A stretch of 64,000 bases of DNA from Mycolicibacillus koreensis (GTDB lineage Bacteria; Actinomycetota; Actinomycetes; Mycobacteriales; Mycobacteriaceae). Of this stretch, positions 1-6,962 are shown one piece after another. A model generated the notes under the pieces. The model was not told where the DNA came from. It did not search any database and saw nothing but the letters and a program-made list of their open reading frames with translations. The first letter of the stretch is position 1, and every line of letters starts with the position of its first letter. The position numbers were made by a program, and so were the translations under genes. The stretch is taken from NCBI RefSeq assembly GCF_002104795.1, contig NZ_NCXO01000004.1, positions 1 through 64,000 of the forward strand, given 5' to 3'.

Positions 1-72
1 ACCGGTCTCGGCCGGTTGACCCCCATCGAATTCGAAGCAATCATGACCCCACCGGCCAGTCAGGCCGCGTGA
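1..72 (+). pseudogene. IS3-family transposase, C-terminal end only
   Basis: The forward frame open from base 1 reads TGLGRLTPIEFE, then a short tail, and stops at 70-72. Leu-Thr-Pro-Ile-Glu-(Phe/Tyr)-Glu close to the C-terminus is the usual ending of IS3-family OrfB (DDE) transposases, just after the catalytic domain. The bases after the stop (CTGTCACCTATTCGTGCAGC, about 80-99) look like the terminal inverted repeat of such an element, so the element probably ends near 104. Only the last 23 residues lie in the window, so I cannot tell whether the whole IS is intact. Confidence 0.6.
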
Positions 73-234
73 CCAAACTGTCACCTATTCGTGCAGCAGA
101 CCCAATCGAGCGGATACGAACTGTCGTTCTGATCAGGCCAGGAGCCGCCGAATACCGACACGGCACCCGCGAGCGGGTCGACCTCCTCGGTCACTCTGTC
201 GACCCTGGGCTTCCAGGAGTCGGGGTAATCGTCA

Positions 235-654
235 CTACTCGGCACTGCGCTCCTCCGTTCGTCGCGCCGCCAGTTCGGCGGTCAACAGGTCGCTGTCGAT
301 AAGCCACCGCGTGCCAACCTTTTTGCCCAGGCCACGCTGCGCCCATCGCTGCATCTGCCGTACGGTCAAACCGGCGATCGAAGCCGCCTCGGTTGTCGAG
401 ATCAGCTCGCACTGTGATTGTGACGAATCCACCTCAGCGGCGACGTCGCCGTGTCGCGTTGCGGACATCGCGGCTTCGGATTGAAACTCATACGCGGCCA
501 CCATTGCCCGTCTGAGGCCCTCGAATCGGGCTGTGGGGTAACCATCCCGCTGTGCGGCGCGGATGCCTTGGGCGAGCAAATAGACCGCATCCACGACGCT
601 CTGACCCTGGAGCAGCACCGCGCCGCCGAGGCGCTGCACAGGCGGCGGGTTCAC
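235..654 (-). CDS. excisionase-type helix-turn-helix protein of the integrative element
   Basis: 139 aa from a GTG start that overlaps the stop of the upstream gene (GTGA). The C-terminal third, from ISTTEAASIAGLTVRQMQRW to the end, is a MerR/HTH_17-type DNA-binding domain: a first-helix TEAA motif, a turn and a recognition helix, followed by a wing with GTRWLI. This is the fold used by excisionases and small phage regulators. The N-terminal half has no recognisable domain. It is the last convincing gene of the leftward operon. A role in excision or in regulating the element is inferred from fold and context only. Confidence 0.6.
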   Translation of the reverse strand: MNPPPVQRLGGAVLLQGQSVVDAVYLLAQGIRAAQRDGYPTARFEGLRRAMVAAYEFQSEAAMSATRHGDVAAEVDSSQSQCELISTTEAASIAGLTVRQMQRWAQRGLGKKVGTRWLIDSDLLTAELAARRTEERSAE

Positions 655-1031
655 AGGTCAAAGTCCAGGTCAATACTCGTGACCACGCCGCCGCCCAAGA
701 TCGTCGCCAGCCGGCGCTGTCCGTCGTGGGTGGTGAACTCGCCAAGCTCGGCGGGCTTGTTCCACTGATTCTCGGGGTCCGGGTGCCAGACCATCCACCA
801 TCCAGCATCTTCGATGTAGCTCCAGATCCGGCTGCCGTCGTCGTACGTTTCGTCGGTGCCGGCGTTCTCGACCACGGTGAATGCGATGGAGTTGAGTCGC
901 TCCCGCAGGTCCGCGATGGCCCGCTCGTCACCGTCGAGGCTGTCGACGATGGCGATGGCGTTCCCGAGGGCAACGCGGGTGAAAGCGCTGATGAAGCGCA
1001 AGAGGTCGCGATCGCTCGGTTTTGCGTTCAT
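651..1031 (-). CDS. hypothetical protein of the integrative element
   Basis: 126 aa starting at MNAKPSDRDLL. I chose this ATG because it forms an ATGA overlap with the preceding stop, like every other junction of the operon; an ATG five codons upstream (1046) is also open. The sequence is acidic, with an N-terminal helical half (RDLLRFISAFTRVALGNA) and a C-terminal half rich in Trp (IEDAGWWMVWHPDPENQW). I do not recognise a family. It has no signal peptide or membrane segment. Its position between two HTH proteins suggests a cytoplasmic accessory protein of the element. Confidence 0.55.
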   Translation of the reverse strand: MNAKPSDRDLLRFISAFTRVALGNAIAIVDSLDGDERAIADLRERLNSIAFTVVENAGTDETYDDGSRIWSYIEDAGWWMVWHPDPENQWNKPAELGEFTTHDGQRRLATILGGGVVTSIDLDFDL

Positions 1032-1234
1032 GCGACATGCATCCATCGACGGCGGCGCACGACCTCTCCGATGGTGAAATGACTGACCTCGTACTCAGCG
1101 CCGAGGCTCCTGTGGGTGCCATCTCCGGCGGCGTATCGAGCGCGGATCTCCCGGACGAGCTGGTCGTTGAGTCGGGCGCACGCGTGCGCCTCACCCCGAT
1201 GCACGGGCGGCTTCCGATACCTGGGGTGCGTCAC
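1028..1234 (-). CDS. small HTH DNA-binding protein
   Basis: 68 aa, GTG start at 1234 overlapping the stop of the gene before it, with a GGGAGG ribosome site 5 bases upstream. The core LNDQLVREIRARYAAG followed by LGAEYEVSHFTIGEVVRRRRW is the short helix-turn-helix module widespread in phage proteins (often joined to HNH nucleases), in which an (I/V)R-x3-Y-A-x-G helix precedes the recognition helix. Here it stands alone. It is probably a DNA-binding protein of the element; the target is unknown. Confidence 0.6.
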   Translation of the reverse strand: MTHPRYRKPPVHRGEAHACARLNDQLVREIRARYAAGDGTHRSLGAEYEVSHFTIGEVVRRRRWMHVA

Positions 1235-1392
1235 GACCGCTCACCTCCCTTCGCCGGTCGGGTCGCCCAGGCGTTGCGCTCCCACCACGGGCGCTGATCG
1301 GGTTCGGTCCAGAACGTGCGAAGCCAGGTGCGGCGGTGAACCTTTACGCGGTGGGTCGGCCAAACCGGTCCCCGTGCGGCGCGCCCGCTCAT
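1231..1392 (-). CDS. 53-aa basic, Trp-rich hypothetical protein
   Basis: A very short frame starting MSGRAARGPVWPTHRVKVHR and ending KGGERS. The ATG at 1392 overlaps the stop of the zinc-ribbon gene (ATGA), and its own stop overlaps the GTG of the next gene (GTGA). The only support is this perfect coupling at both ends and the absence of any other open frame filling the gap; I recognise no family. It has five Trp in 53 residues and a strong positive charge, which would fit nucleic-acid binding. Confidence 0.45.
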   Translation of the reverse strand: MSGRAARGPVWPTHRVKVHRRTWLRTFWTEPDQRPWWERNAWATRPAKGGERS

Positions 1393-1523
1393 CGGCGACC
1401 GCCTCGTTCAATCCGGCGCTCAATGCACGTTGTGCAGCGCCACGAGTGGGTGCGGTCCAACGGACGCCGGCAATCGCGGCACAGGCGCCCCAACACATCG
1501 GTCGGCAATAACATCGGTTTCAC
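1389..1523 (-). CDS. 44-aa zinc-ribbon miniprotein
   Basis: GTG start at 1523 inside GTGA, overlapping the stop of the (interrupted) methyltransferase gene, with a textbook AAGGAGG site 7 bases upstream. The peptide contains CRDC, then RPLDRTHSWRCTTC: two CxxC knuckles 11 residues apart, a minimal zinc ribbon. Small zinc-ribbon proteins of this size occur in actinobacterial prophages. The stop overlaps the next ATG (ATGA). The function is unknown; a DNA- or protein-binding adaptor is likely. Confidence 0.6.
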   Translation of the reverse strand: MKPMLLPTDVLGRLCRDCRRPLDRTHSWRCTTCIERRIERGGRR

Positions 1524-1738
1524 TGATCAACCTCCTTGGTCGCGATCACTTGGGTGACAGGTGCGTGAAACAACTCCGGTAGCCGCCGCGGACACCGGGG
1601 ACAAACCGGTCGCCACCCGTGATTCCGCAGCAGGTAAGTCGTCGGCGTGGTGCTGGTGATCGTGAACCCGGCCTCGGGCAGCAAGGTCCGCCAGTCATCG
1701 AAGTCGGCGACGGTGACGCCGTGCGTGTGATAGCCATC
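1520..1738 (-). pseudogene. 3' half of the interrupted SAM methyltransferase
   Basis: Open leftward frame beginning inside the target duplication and continuing YHTHGVTVADFDDW, then LLPEAGFTITSTTPTTYLLR, then a CPRC pair, to a TGA at 1520-1522. It has no start codon and no ribosome site of its own. Joined to the fragment at 11750-12204 with one CCATC copy removed, it continues that frame exactly, giving a 222-codon protein. The restored part supplies the last strands of the Rossmann-fold methyltransferase plus a short CPRC-containing tail. See the partner fragment for the catalytic half. Confidence 0.85.
1734..1738. repeat. target-site duplication, left copy
   Basis: CCATC lies directly outside the left transposon terminus TGTCCGTT. 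The same five bases directly follow the right terminus at 11750-11754. Five bases is the duplication length of Tn7-type transposition. Confidence 0.85.
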
Positions 1739-1841
1739 TGTCCGTTGTCATTTGATCTGAGGCACCCATGGCCGCTTGACCTGCGGCGCCTCAGATCAAG
1801 TGACAACCGGCAACGGATGGTTTGCCATTTAATCTGGGGTA
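1739..1841 (+). repeat. left transposon end with repeated TnsB-type sites
   Basis: After the terminal TGTCCG come 20-bp sites with the shared pattern TTGyCAnTTGAyCTGrGGyA: 1745-1764 (TTGTCATTTGATCTGAGGCA), 1768-1787 (weaker, ending CTTGACCTGCGG) and 1822-1841 (TTGCCATTTAATCTGGGGTA). A fourth, almost perfect copy lies on the opposite strand at 1787-1806 and faces outward, making a palindrome with the first. Multiple short repeats inside each end are how TnsB recognises Tn7 ends; assigning them as TnsB sites here is inference. Confidence 0.75.
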
Positions 1842-2020
1842 AGTCGACTTTCGTGGCAGCAAGGGAGCTTGGTGGGGTCTCAGTTGTCTCTGGAGAGGGG
1901 TCGCCTGTGGGGCAGGCGCGGGAGGATTCGGAACGCGCCTGGTCCAGCGCGCGGCCGGGGTTTGTCAGCCATCAGCGGACACTGCTTGGTTCCGGCTGGG
2001 GCCCGAAGCGGCCGCCAGAA

Positions 2021-2140
2021 ACCCCGGCCCGCGCTCGCGCCGTCGACACAGTCCACGTCAGCCTCGCTCACCGGTTCCCGAAACGCTTTGACCATGCCTG
2101 GTCAATCCACCAGTGGATCTACGATCAGCAACTCAGTGCG
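2021..2140 (+). pseudogene. relic of the C-terminus of a second tniQ
   Basis: The forward frame reads TPARARAVDTV, then HRFPKRFDHAWSIHQWIYDQ, ending QLSA. Over 40 residues it matches residues 232-271 of the intact TniQ at 6960-7829 with 22 identities (TPARA, AVD, FP, WI, DQQLSA). Homology starts and stops abruptly at both sides. At this divergence it is not a recent copy of the resident gene but the tail of a related element's tniQ, lying in the opposite orientation. Its right end overlaps the last codons of mmpL (stop at 2125). The sequence from 1842 to 2020 shows nothing else recognisable. Confidence 0.7.
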
Positions 2141-5100
2141 GCCCGCCGGCCGCGATGGCGGTGCCGCACGTTGGGCCACCAGCTGGCTTCGCGCAGCAGT
2201 GTGGCGATGGCGGGGACGGTGAGGGTGCGCACCAGGAAGGTGTCGAGGAGTAGTCCGCAGCCGATGATGAGCCCGGCCTGGATCATGATGGCTATCGAGC
2301 CGGTGGTGAGGCCGAACATGCTGGCGGCGAAGATCAGGCCGGCTGAGGTGATGACGGAGCCGGTGTTGGCGACGGTGCGTAGTACGCCGACGCGGATATT
2401 GCGTCCGGATTCTTCGCGCAGCCGTGAGACGAGCAGCATGTTGTAGTCGGCGCCGACTGCTACCAGGATGATGAACGCCAACAGCGGTACCGGCCAGGCG
2501 ATTTCGTATCCGAGGCCCCATTGGAATATCAGAACGCCGATGCCTAGTGAGGCCAAGTAGTTCAACACGACGGTGCCCAGCAGGTACAACGGGGCCACTA
2601 TGGCGCGCAGCAACATCACCAGGATGAGCCCGACAATGAGCAGGGTGGCGATGGCCAGTTGGGCGAAGTCAGCCCGCAGCAATCGCTGGATGTCGGAGTT
2701 GACGGCGGGGAACCCGGCAACCGAGACGGTGGCGTCGGCCAGTGAGGTGTTGGGGCGCGCCGCGTTGGCAACGTCGACGATCTCGTGTGCCAGGCGGATT
2801 GCTGCGCCACTGTAGGGGTCGGGGGTCGATTCGATGGCAAAGCGTGCGGTTTTGCCGTCGGCTGACAGGAATTGTTTCGCTACATCGGCGAATCGGCGGT
2901 TCTCAAAGACATTGGCGGGCAGGTAGAAGCCGCTGGCGGAGTCCGAGGAGGCGCTGGCGCGAGCAGAGTTCTGCAGTTGGGTGGCGATCTGGTTCATCCC
3001 GGACAGCAGTTCGATGTTGCTGTCGACCAGCGTGTGCACGCCGGTCGCCAGTGCTTGGGCGCCCGCGGCGAGTTGGCTGATGCCGTCTTGGAGTCGACTG
3101 ATGTTGCCGGCCAGGTCGGCGGGATCACCGAGGGCTCCGAAGGCCTTGTCCAAGGCGGTGACCGCGGTTTGGACATTGGCGAGGGTGCCGGCCACGGTGG
3201 CATTGGTGTCGGGGTTGTAGTGGTCGCCGAGGTCGGCGACCTCGGTGAAGAATCCGCTGTCGCGCAAGCTCACCAGAATCTGAACTTGATCGCGGATTTG
3301 GGCGCACTGCGGTGTGGTGGCGCACCACGGGGAGGTGTTGAGGGCGCCGACGAGGGGGTCGAGGATGGCGATGGCGTTTTGGGCTTGTTCGGCCAGGGGC
3401 CGCAGCCCGGGGCCGGATTGGATGGCTTGGTCGACGGCCGGGGCGGTGGCTGAAAGCTGTTGCAGCAAAGGCTGGAACCGCTGAAACTGAGTGCCGGCGG
3501 ACTGAGCTTGAGCCAGTATCCCGGTCAGTGGTGTCAAACCGCTGCGCAGGGTGGTGTCAAGCTGAGCGAGCCCGCCGGCGAGTTGGTCGGCGCCGTCGGT
3601 GAGCCTGGCGAGATCGTCCTTGCGTTCGTTGCCGTCGGCGACGGCGCCAGCCAACTTGTCGCCGATCTGGCCGTTCTGCCACGAGAGTTGGGCCTGCTCG
3701 AGGCGCTCTCCGGTGGGCCGGGTGACCCCGGAAACTTTTTTGACGCCGGGAGTCTGGGAGATGCGGGAGGCCATTTCGTCGAGGTCGGCCAGCCCCTTAC
3801 CGGTGCGCATGTCGGTGGGGCTTTCCACGACCAGGAATTCGGGGATGACGATATCTTTGCCGAAGTGGCGGTCCAGCAGCTGGTAGCCCTGGTTGCTGGC
3901 AGTGCTGGTGGGCTGGCCTTTGCGGTCGTCGTAGCTGATTTTCATCGTCGCCGCGACTCCTGCCAGGGCCAGCAGGATGACCAGGCTGGTGATCAGCAAC
4001 CGGCCGGGGCGCCGGACCACCGCGACGGCGACGCTGTTCCAGTACCGGCGGGTGCGATCGGATTTGGGTTCGCCGATACCGCGTTTGGCGGCCAGCGCCA
4101 GCACCGGCGGCAGCAGCGTGACCGTGGCTGCGAATCCGACGAGCACCGCGACCGCGCACGCCGGGCCGAGCGCGGCGAACACACTCAGGCGGGCGAAGAC
4201 CATCGCCAAAAACGCGAACGCGACGGTGGCCGCCGAGGCCAGGATCACCCGGCCGATGCTGGCTGTAGCGTGGATAACGGCCTGATCGGCGGGCACTTGC
4301 GCGCGGCGCTGCTCGTGATAGCGGCTGATCAAAAACACCGTGTAATCGGTGCCCGCGCCCAGCAGGATCGCGGTCATAAACGCCACGGTGAACTGCGAGA
4401 CAGGCATGCCCATCTCGCCCAGTGCGGACAGCACACCGCGCCCGACGGCCAGGCTCACCCCGATCACCAGCAGCGGCAGCAGCGCGGTGAACACCGACCG
4501 GTACACGATCAGCAGGATCAGCGCGATCAGACCTGCAGTCGCGATCGAAATCAGCAGCAGGTCGTGCTCGGCAGAAGCGATCATGTCACTGAACGTCGCC
4601 GGTGGCCCGGTCACATACGCCGTGGTCGACGTGCCGGCGAACACCCCAGCGGCGATGCCACGCACCGCCTGCACGGAGGCGGCCGCGGTGGGATCACCCA
4701 GCGTGCCGGCCACACCGACCGGCAGATACCAAGCCTGGTGGTCGTGGCTGACCGCGTGGGCCGCGGTGACCGGGTCGGCCAGCAGGTCTTCAACCAGCAA
4801 GACGTGATCGGTGTCGGCGCGCAGCCGCGCCACCAGCTGGTCGTAGTGCTGCCGCGCCGCGGGGGTCAGCCCGGCGGGGTCTTCCATCGCGACGAACACC
4901 ATCGTTTTGGAACCCTGTTCGCCGAACGCCGCGCTCATGCGGTCCACCGTTTGAAACGACGGCACATCGCGCGGGAGCAGGTTCACCGACTGCTGCCGCA
5001 CCACCGTCTCCAGCTGGGGAAACAACAGCGCCAGCACCACCGCAACGCCGACCCATGCCCCCATCACCAGCGCCTTGTGCCGCACCGTGAACCCAGCCAG

Positions 5101-5214
5101 CGCCGCCAACCGCGCGCTGTACTCGCTGGAATCGGCCGTAGGGGTCGAACGGCCATTGCGTTTGAGCAATGTCGCCGTGGTACCCGAGAAGTCCCGATCG
5201 CCGTCGGCCACCAC
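2125..5214 (-). CDS. MmpL-family RND transporter (transposon cargo)
   Basis: 1029 aa from a GTG start preceded by GGAGGT. It has the MmpL layout: a first transmembrane helix (about 47-66), a porter domain, a helix bundle with the Asp-Tyr pair GTDYTVFLISRY (288-299), a long second periplasmic domain (about 440-800, partly coiled-coil with AGGLAQL / AAGAQAL heptads), and a second helix bundle with GADYNMLLVSRLREE (from 921). The two Asp-Tyr pairs are the proton relay of the family. MmpLs export lipids, siderophores or drugs. There is no MmpS partner here. The operator and tetR upstream suggest induction by a ligand. Substrate unknown. Confidence 0.88.
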   Translation of the reverse strand: MVADGDRDFSGTTATLLKRNGRSTPTADSSEYSARLAALAGFTVRHKALVMGAWVGVAVVLALLFPQLETVVRQQSVNLLPRDVPSFQTVDRMSAAFGEQGSKTMVFVAMEDPAGLTPAARQHYDQLVARLRADTDHVLLVEDLLADPVTAAHAVSHDHQAWYLPVGVAGTLGDPTAAASVQAVRGIAAGVFAGTSTTAYVTGPPATFSDMIASAEHDLLLISIATAGLIALILLIVYRSVFTALLPLLVIGVSLAVGRGVLSALGEMGMPVSQFTVAFMTAILLGAGTDYTVFLISRYHEQRRAQVPADQAVIHATASIGRVILASAATVAFAFLAMVFARLSVFAALGPACAVAVLVGFAATVTLLPPVLALAAKRGIGEPKSDRTRRYWNSVAVAVVRRPGRLLITSLVILLALAGVAATMKISYDDRKGQPTSTASNQGYQLLDRHFGKDIVIPEFLVVESPTDMRTGKGLADLDEMASRISQTPGVKKVSGVTRPTGERLEQAQLSWQNGQIGDKLAGAVADGNERKDDLARLTDGADQLAGGLAQLDTTLRSGLTPLTGILAQAQSAGTQFQRFQPLLQQLSATAPAVDQAIQSGPGLRPLAEQAQNAIAILDPLVGALNTSPWCATTPQCAQIRDQVQILVSLRDSGFFTEVADLGDHYNPDTNATVAGTLANVQTAVTALDKAFGALGDPADLAGNISRLQDGISQLAAGAQALATGVHTLVDSNIELLSGMNQIATQLQNSARASASSDSASGFYLPANVFENRRFADVAKQFLSADGKTARFAIESTPDPYSGAAIRLAHEIVDVANAARPNTSLADATVSVAGFPAVNSDIQRLLRADFAQLAIATLLIVGLILVMLLRAIVAPLYLLGTVVLNYLASLGIGVLIFQWGLGYEIAWPVPLLAFIILVAVGADYNMLLVSRLREESGRNIRVGVLRTVANTGSVITSAGLIFAASMFGLTTGSIAIMIQAGLIIGCGLLLDTFLVRTLTVPAIATLLREASWWPNVRHRHRGRRAALSC

Positions 5215-5322
5215 ACCTCCATCAAACGATACTATCGATATCGCTACGCTACTCGCAGTACCACATCGGTCGATACATGCGCTATTCAGCGGCGCACGCG
5301 CGACGCAGCGCGGAATAGACCA

Positions 5323-5757
5323 TTAACGACGTGCAGCGAGATCTACCTCGGTGTCGTCGGCCTCGGGGATGTCATAGGGGACCACCCGGACCCGCCCATG
5401 CGGCAGGCACGCCATGTAGCCGTGGTGCCTGCCGTACAACTCCCAGGCGGTGACCTGCGGGTGGGCGTCAACATCGATGCGGTGTCCGCTGGAAAAGCCA
5501 AGGTGCAGCCCACCACCATCGCCACACCATGCCTGCGTGCACACCGCGCCGGCCAGATCCAGCAGTGGGCGCTCATGAGTCGCGACCCGGCCGGGATCGA
5601 TGAACACTGCCTCGACCGGAAAGTCACCGACGGCGGGCAGCGTAAGCCGCAGCGGGCGGTAAATGACCACCTCATTGCGGTCATCGAAGTCCAACACCAG
5701 CCCATCACGCAGCGACACGCGTTGCACAACGCACGCTTGGATCCATTGGGGGTACAT
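5323..5757 (-). CDS. DUF6188-like small protein (transposon cargo)
   Basis: 144 aa starting MYPQWIQACVVQRVSLRDG; this ATG follows GGAGGCGCC closely, whereas an ATG 12 codons upstream has no such site. It reads in alternating beta strands (LVLDFDDRNEVVIYRPL, AVFIDPGRVATHERPLLDLAG) and ends with a conserved-looking TAWELYGRHHGYMACLPHG stretch. I recall similar short mycobacterial proteins assigned to DUF6188, function unknown. It lies between the TetR operator and mmpL on the same strand, 108 bases before mmpL, so it is probably co-transcribed with the transporter. Confidence 0.65.
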   Translation of the reverse strand: MYPQWIQACVVQRVSLRDGLVLDFDDRNEVVIYRPLRLTLPAVGDFPVEAVFIDPGRVATHERPLLDLAGAVCTQAWCGDGGGLHLGFSSGHRIDVDAHPQVTAWELYGRHHGYMACLPHGRVRVVPYDIPEADDTEVDLAARR

Positions 5758-5799
5758 GGCGCCTCCGTCGACACATCCTCGGGTGATGCACAAATAGTA

Positions 5800-5826
5800 C
5801 TACTAGTAGCGCTCCGCTACTAGTGG
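5800..5826. promoter_or_regulatory. palindromic operator candidate for the TetR regulator
   Basis: CTACTAGTAGCG, a three-base centre CTC, then CGCTACTAGTGG: 12-bp arms with one mismatch. It sits in the divergent gap between the leftward DUF6188-like/mmpL genes and the rightward tetR, immediately upstream of the former. A second run of CTAC/CGATA repeats lies just before mmpL (5226-5260). The spacing and dyad are typical of TetR operators; binding itself is inference. Confidence 0.6.
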
Positions 5827-5972
5827 TAGCGCTAACTGCGAGCCACCGAGGCCGAACGGACACTACGGCGCTCCCACTACGAACCGTTTCGCTGCGCTAC
5901 CGTTAGTGCCATAACCGTCGGCCTAAGCGCGCAACGCCGGCCGAAAACGCGGAAGCAGCGAGGTGAGCGAGG

Positions 5973-6716
5973 GTGAGCAGCCGGCTGGAGTTCGGCCACG
6001 ACGACGGCAATGACGATGACGACATCGACCCCCGCCGGATCCGATCCCGCAATCGCCTACTGGACGCAGCGGCCGCACTGCTCACCAGCGGCGGCATTGA
6101 GGCCGTCACCATCGATGCGGTCACCAAAGCCTCCAAGGTGGCTCGCACCACCCTCTACCGCCATTTCAACAACTCGTCGCAGTTGCTCGCAGCGACCTTC
6201 GAGCGGCTGCTACCTCAAGTCACCCCGCCCGCACCGGCCAGTGGAACGCTGCGCGAACGGCTCATCGAACTGCTCACCCGCCAGGCCGCCTTATTCGCCG
6301 ACGCTCCGCTGCACGTCACCGCGCTGGCCTGGCTCGCCCTGGGCCCCACCGCAACCACCGATCACGCCAGCGGTGAGCACGCCCCCAGGGCGCTACGCGC
6401 ACGAGTCATTGACCAATACCGACAACCCTTCGACGCCATCCTGCAAAGCGCCGAAGCCCGCGCCGAACTCGGCGACGTCGACGTCGAACTCGTACTGTGC
6501 CAACTCATCGGGCCATTCGCCTTCGCGCGAATGACCGGCCTGCGCACCATGGCTGCCCACGACTGCACACGCATCGTCGACGACTTCCTCGCCGCCCACC
6601 GTCACAACGACAGCGAACCCGCAACCACACCGGCCGGCGATATTTTCACCGCAGGTCAGGCAGCAAATAGTGCCTCAGGTCAAACGAGAACGGACACCCG
6701 CGCTGGCCGTGGCTGA
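5973..6716 (+). CDS. TetR-family transcriptional regulator (transposon cargo)
   Basis: 247 aa from GTG (SSRLEFGHDDGNDD). The DNA-binding domain is clear: SRNRLLDAAAALLTSGGIEA, then TIDAVTKASKVARTTLYRHF, the TetR helix-turn-helix with the TTLYRHF recognition helix (about residues 30-70). The C-terminal ligand domain contains a conserved LCQLIGPFAFARMTG helix. It is transcribed away from the DUF6188-like/mmpL pair across an operator-like dyad and probably represses the transporter. Its last 20 or so codons run through the internal transposon end (6648-6696), so the natural C-terminus may have been replaced. Confidence 0.85.
   Translation: MSSRLEFGHDDGNDDDDIDPRRIRSRNRLLDAAAALLTSGGIEAVTIDAVTKASKVARTTLYRHFNNSSQLLAATFERLLPQVTPPAPASGTLRERLIELLTRQAALFADAPLHVTALAWLALGPTATTDHASGEHAPRALRARVIDQYRQPFDAILQSAEARAELGDVDVELVLCQLIGPFAFARMTGLRTMAAHDCTRIVDDFLAAHRHNDSEPATTPAGDIFTAGQAANSASGQTRTDTRAGRG
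6648..6696 (-). repeat. internal transposon end
   Basis: Read on the minus strand from 6696: TGTCCGTTCTCGTTTGACCT, then GAGGCAC, and a second site ending CCTGACCTGCGG. Both the terminus and the second site 23 bases inward match the left end at 1739, which has the same 23-base spacing. It therefore looks like a complete end of the same type, facing the left end and bracketing the mmpL/tetR cargo. The five bases outside it (CCCGC) do not match CCATC, so it was not an end in the last insertion. Confidence 0.65.
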
Positions 6717-6721
6717 CGTGC

Positions 6722-6962
6722 GGGGACTGTCGCGGTAACGGTGTAAGTGGCCTGACGGACCCCGGTGTGTCGGGGGCGGAAAGGTCGCCAGAATGACCGA
6801 GGCTGTCGTGGCTGTGGAGCCATCGCAGAACAGTGAAGAACAGGCCGCTACCGCCGCGATCGAAGCCCCCAAAATCGTGAGGTCGACGAGCTGGAAGTCG
6901 CCCGCGAACTGGTGCGCCAGGCCCGAGATGCCGGGGTGGCACTCACCGGCCCGGACGGGTTA
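6722..6962 (+). pseudogene. IS256-family transposase, N-terminal relic with frameshift
   Basis: An ATG at 6793 opens MTEAVVAVEPSQNSEE...PKIV; five extra bases (TGAGG, about 6879-6883) then shift the frame, after which the next frame continues VDELEVARELVRQARDAGVA and LTGPDGLLN. This is the N-terminal leader of mycobacterial IS256-type transposases, which normally runs on into the catalytic domain; here it ends at the tniQ stop. GGGACTGTCGCGGTAACGG (about 6722) upstream looks like the left IS end. About 20% of the transposase survives, so it is not functional. Confidence 0.65.

Noticed and set aside
191-235. A 14-codon frame (VTITPTPGSPGSTE) coupled to the end of the last element gene.
   Set aside because: Too short and without a ribosome site; the overlap alone is not enough.
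1547-1806. An 86-codon minus-strand frame near the left transposon end.
   Set aside because: It starts inside the transposon end and uses a different frame from the methyltransferase 3' half, which is supported by the exact rejoining.
3460-5823. A 787-codon open frame on the plus strand opposite mmpL.
   Set aside because: It reads as low-complexity Gln/Arg/His-rich sequence, has no domain, and is the codon-position shadow of the MmpL gene in GC-rich DNA.
1739-6696. The segment between the left end and the internal end as a separate recent insertion.
   Set aside because: The bases outside 6696 (CCCGC) do not repeat the left flank CCATC, whereas those outside 11749 do exactly.
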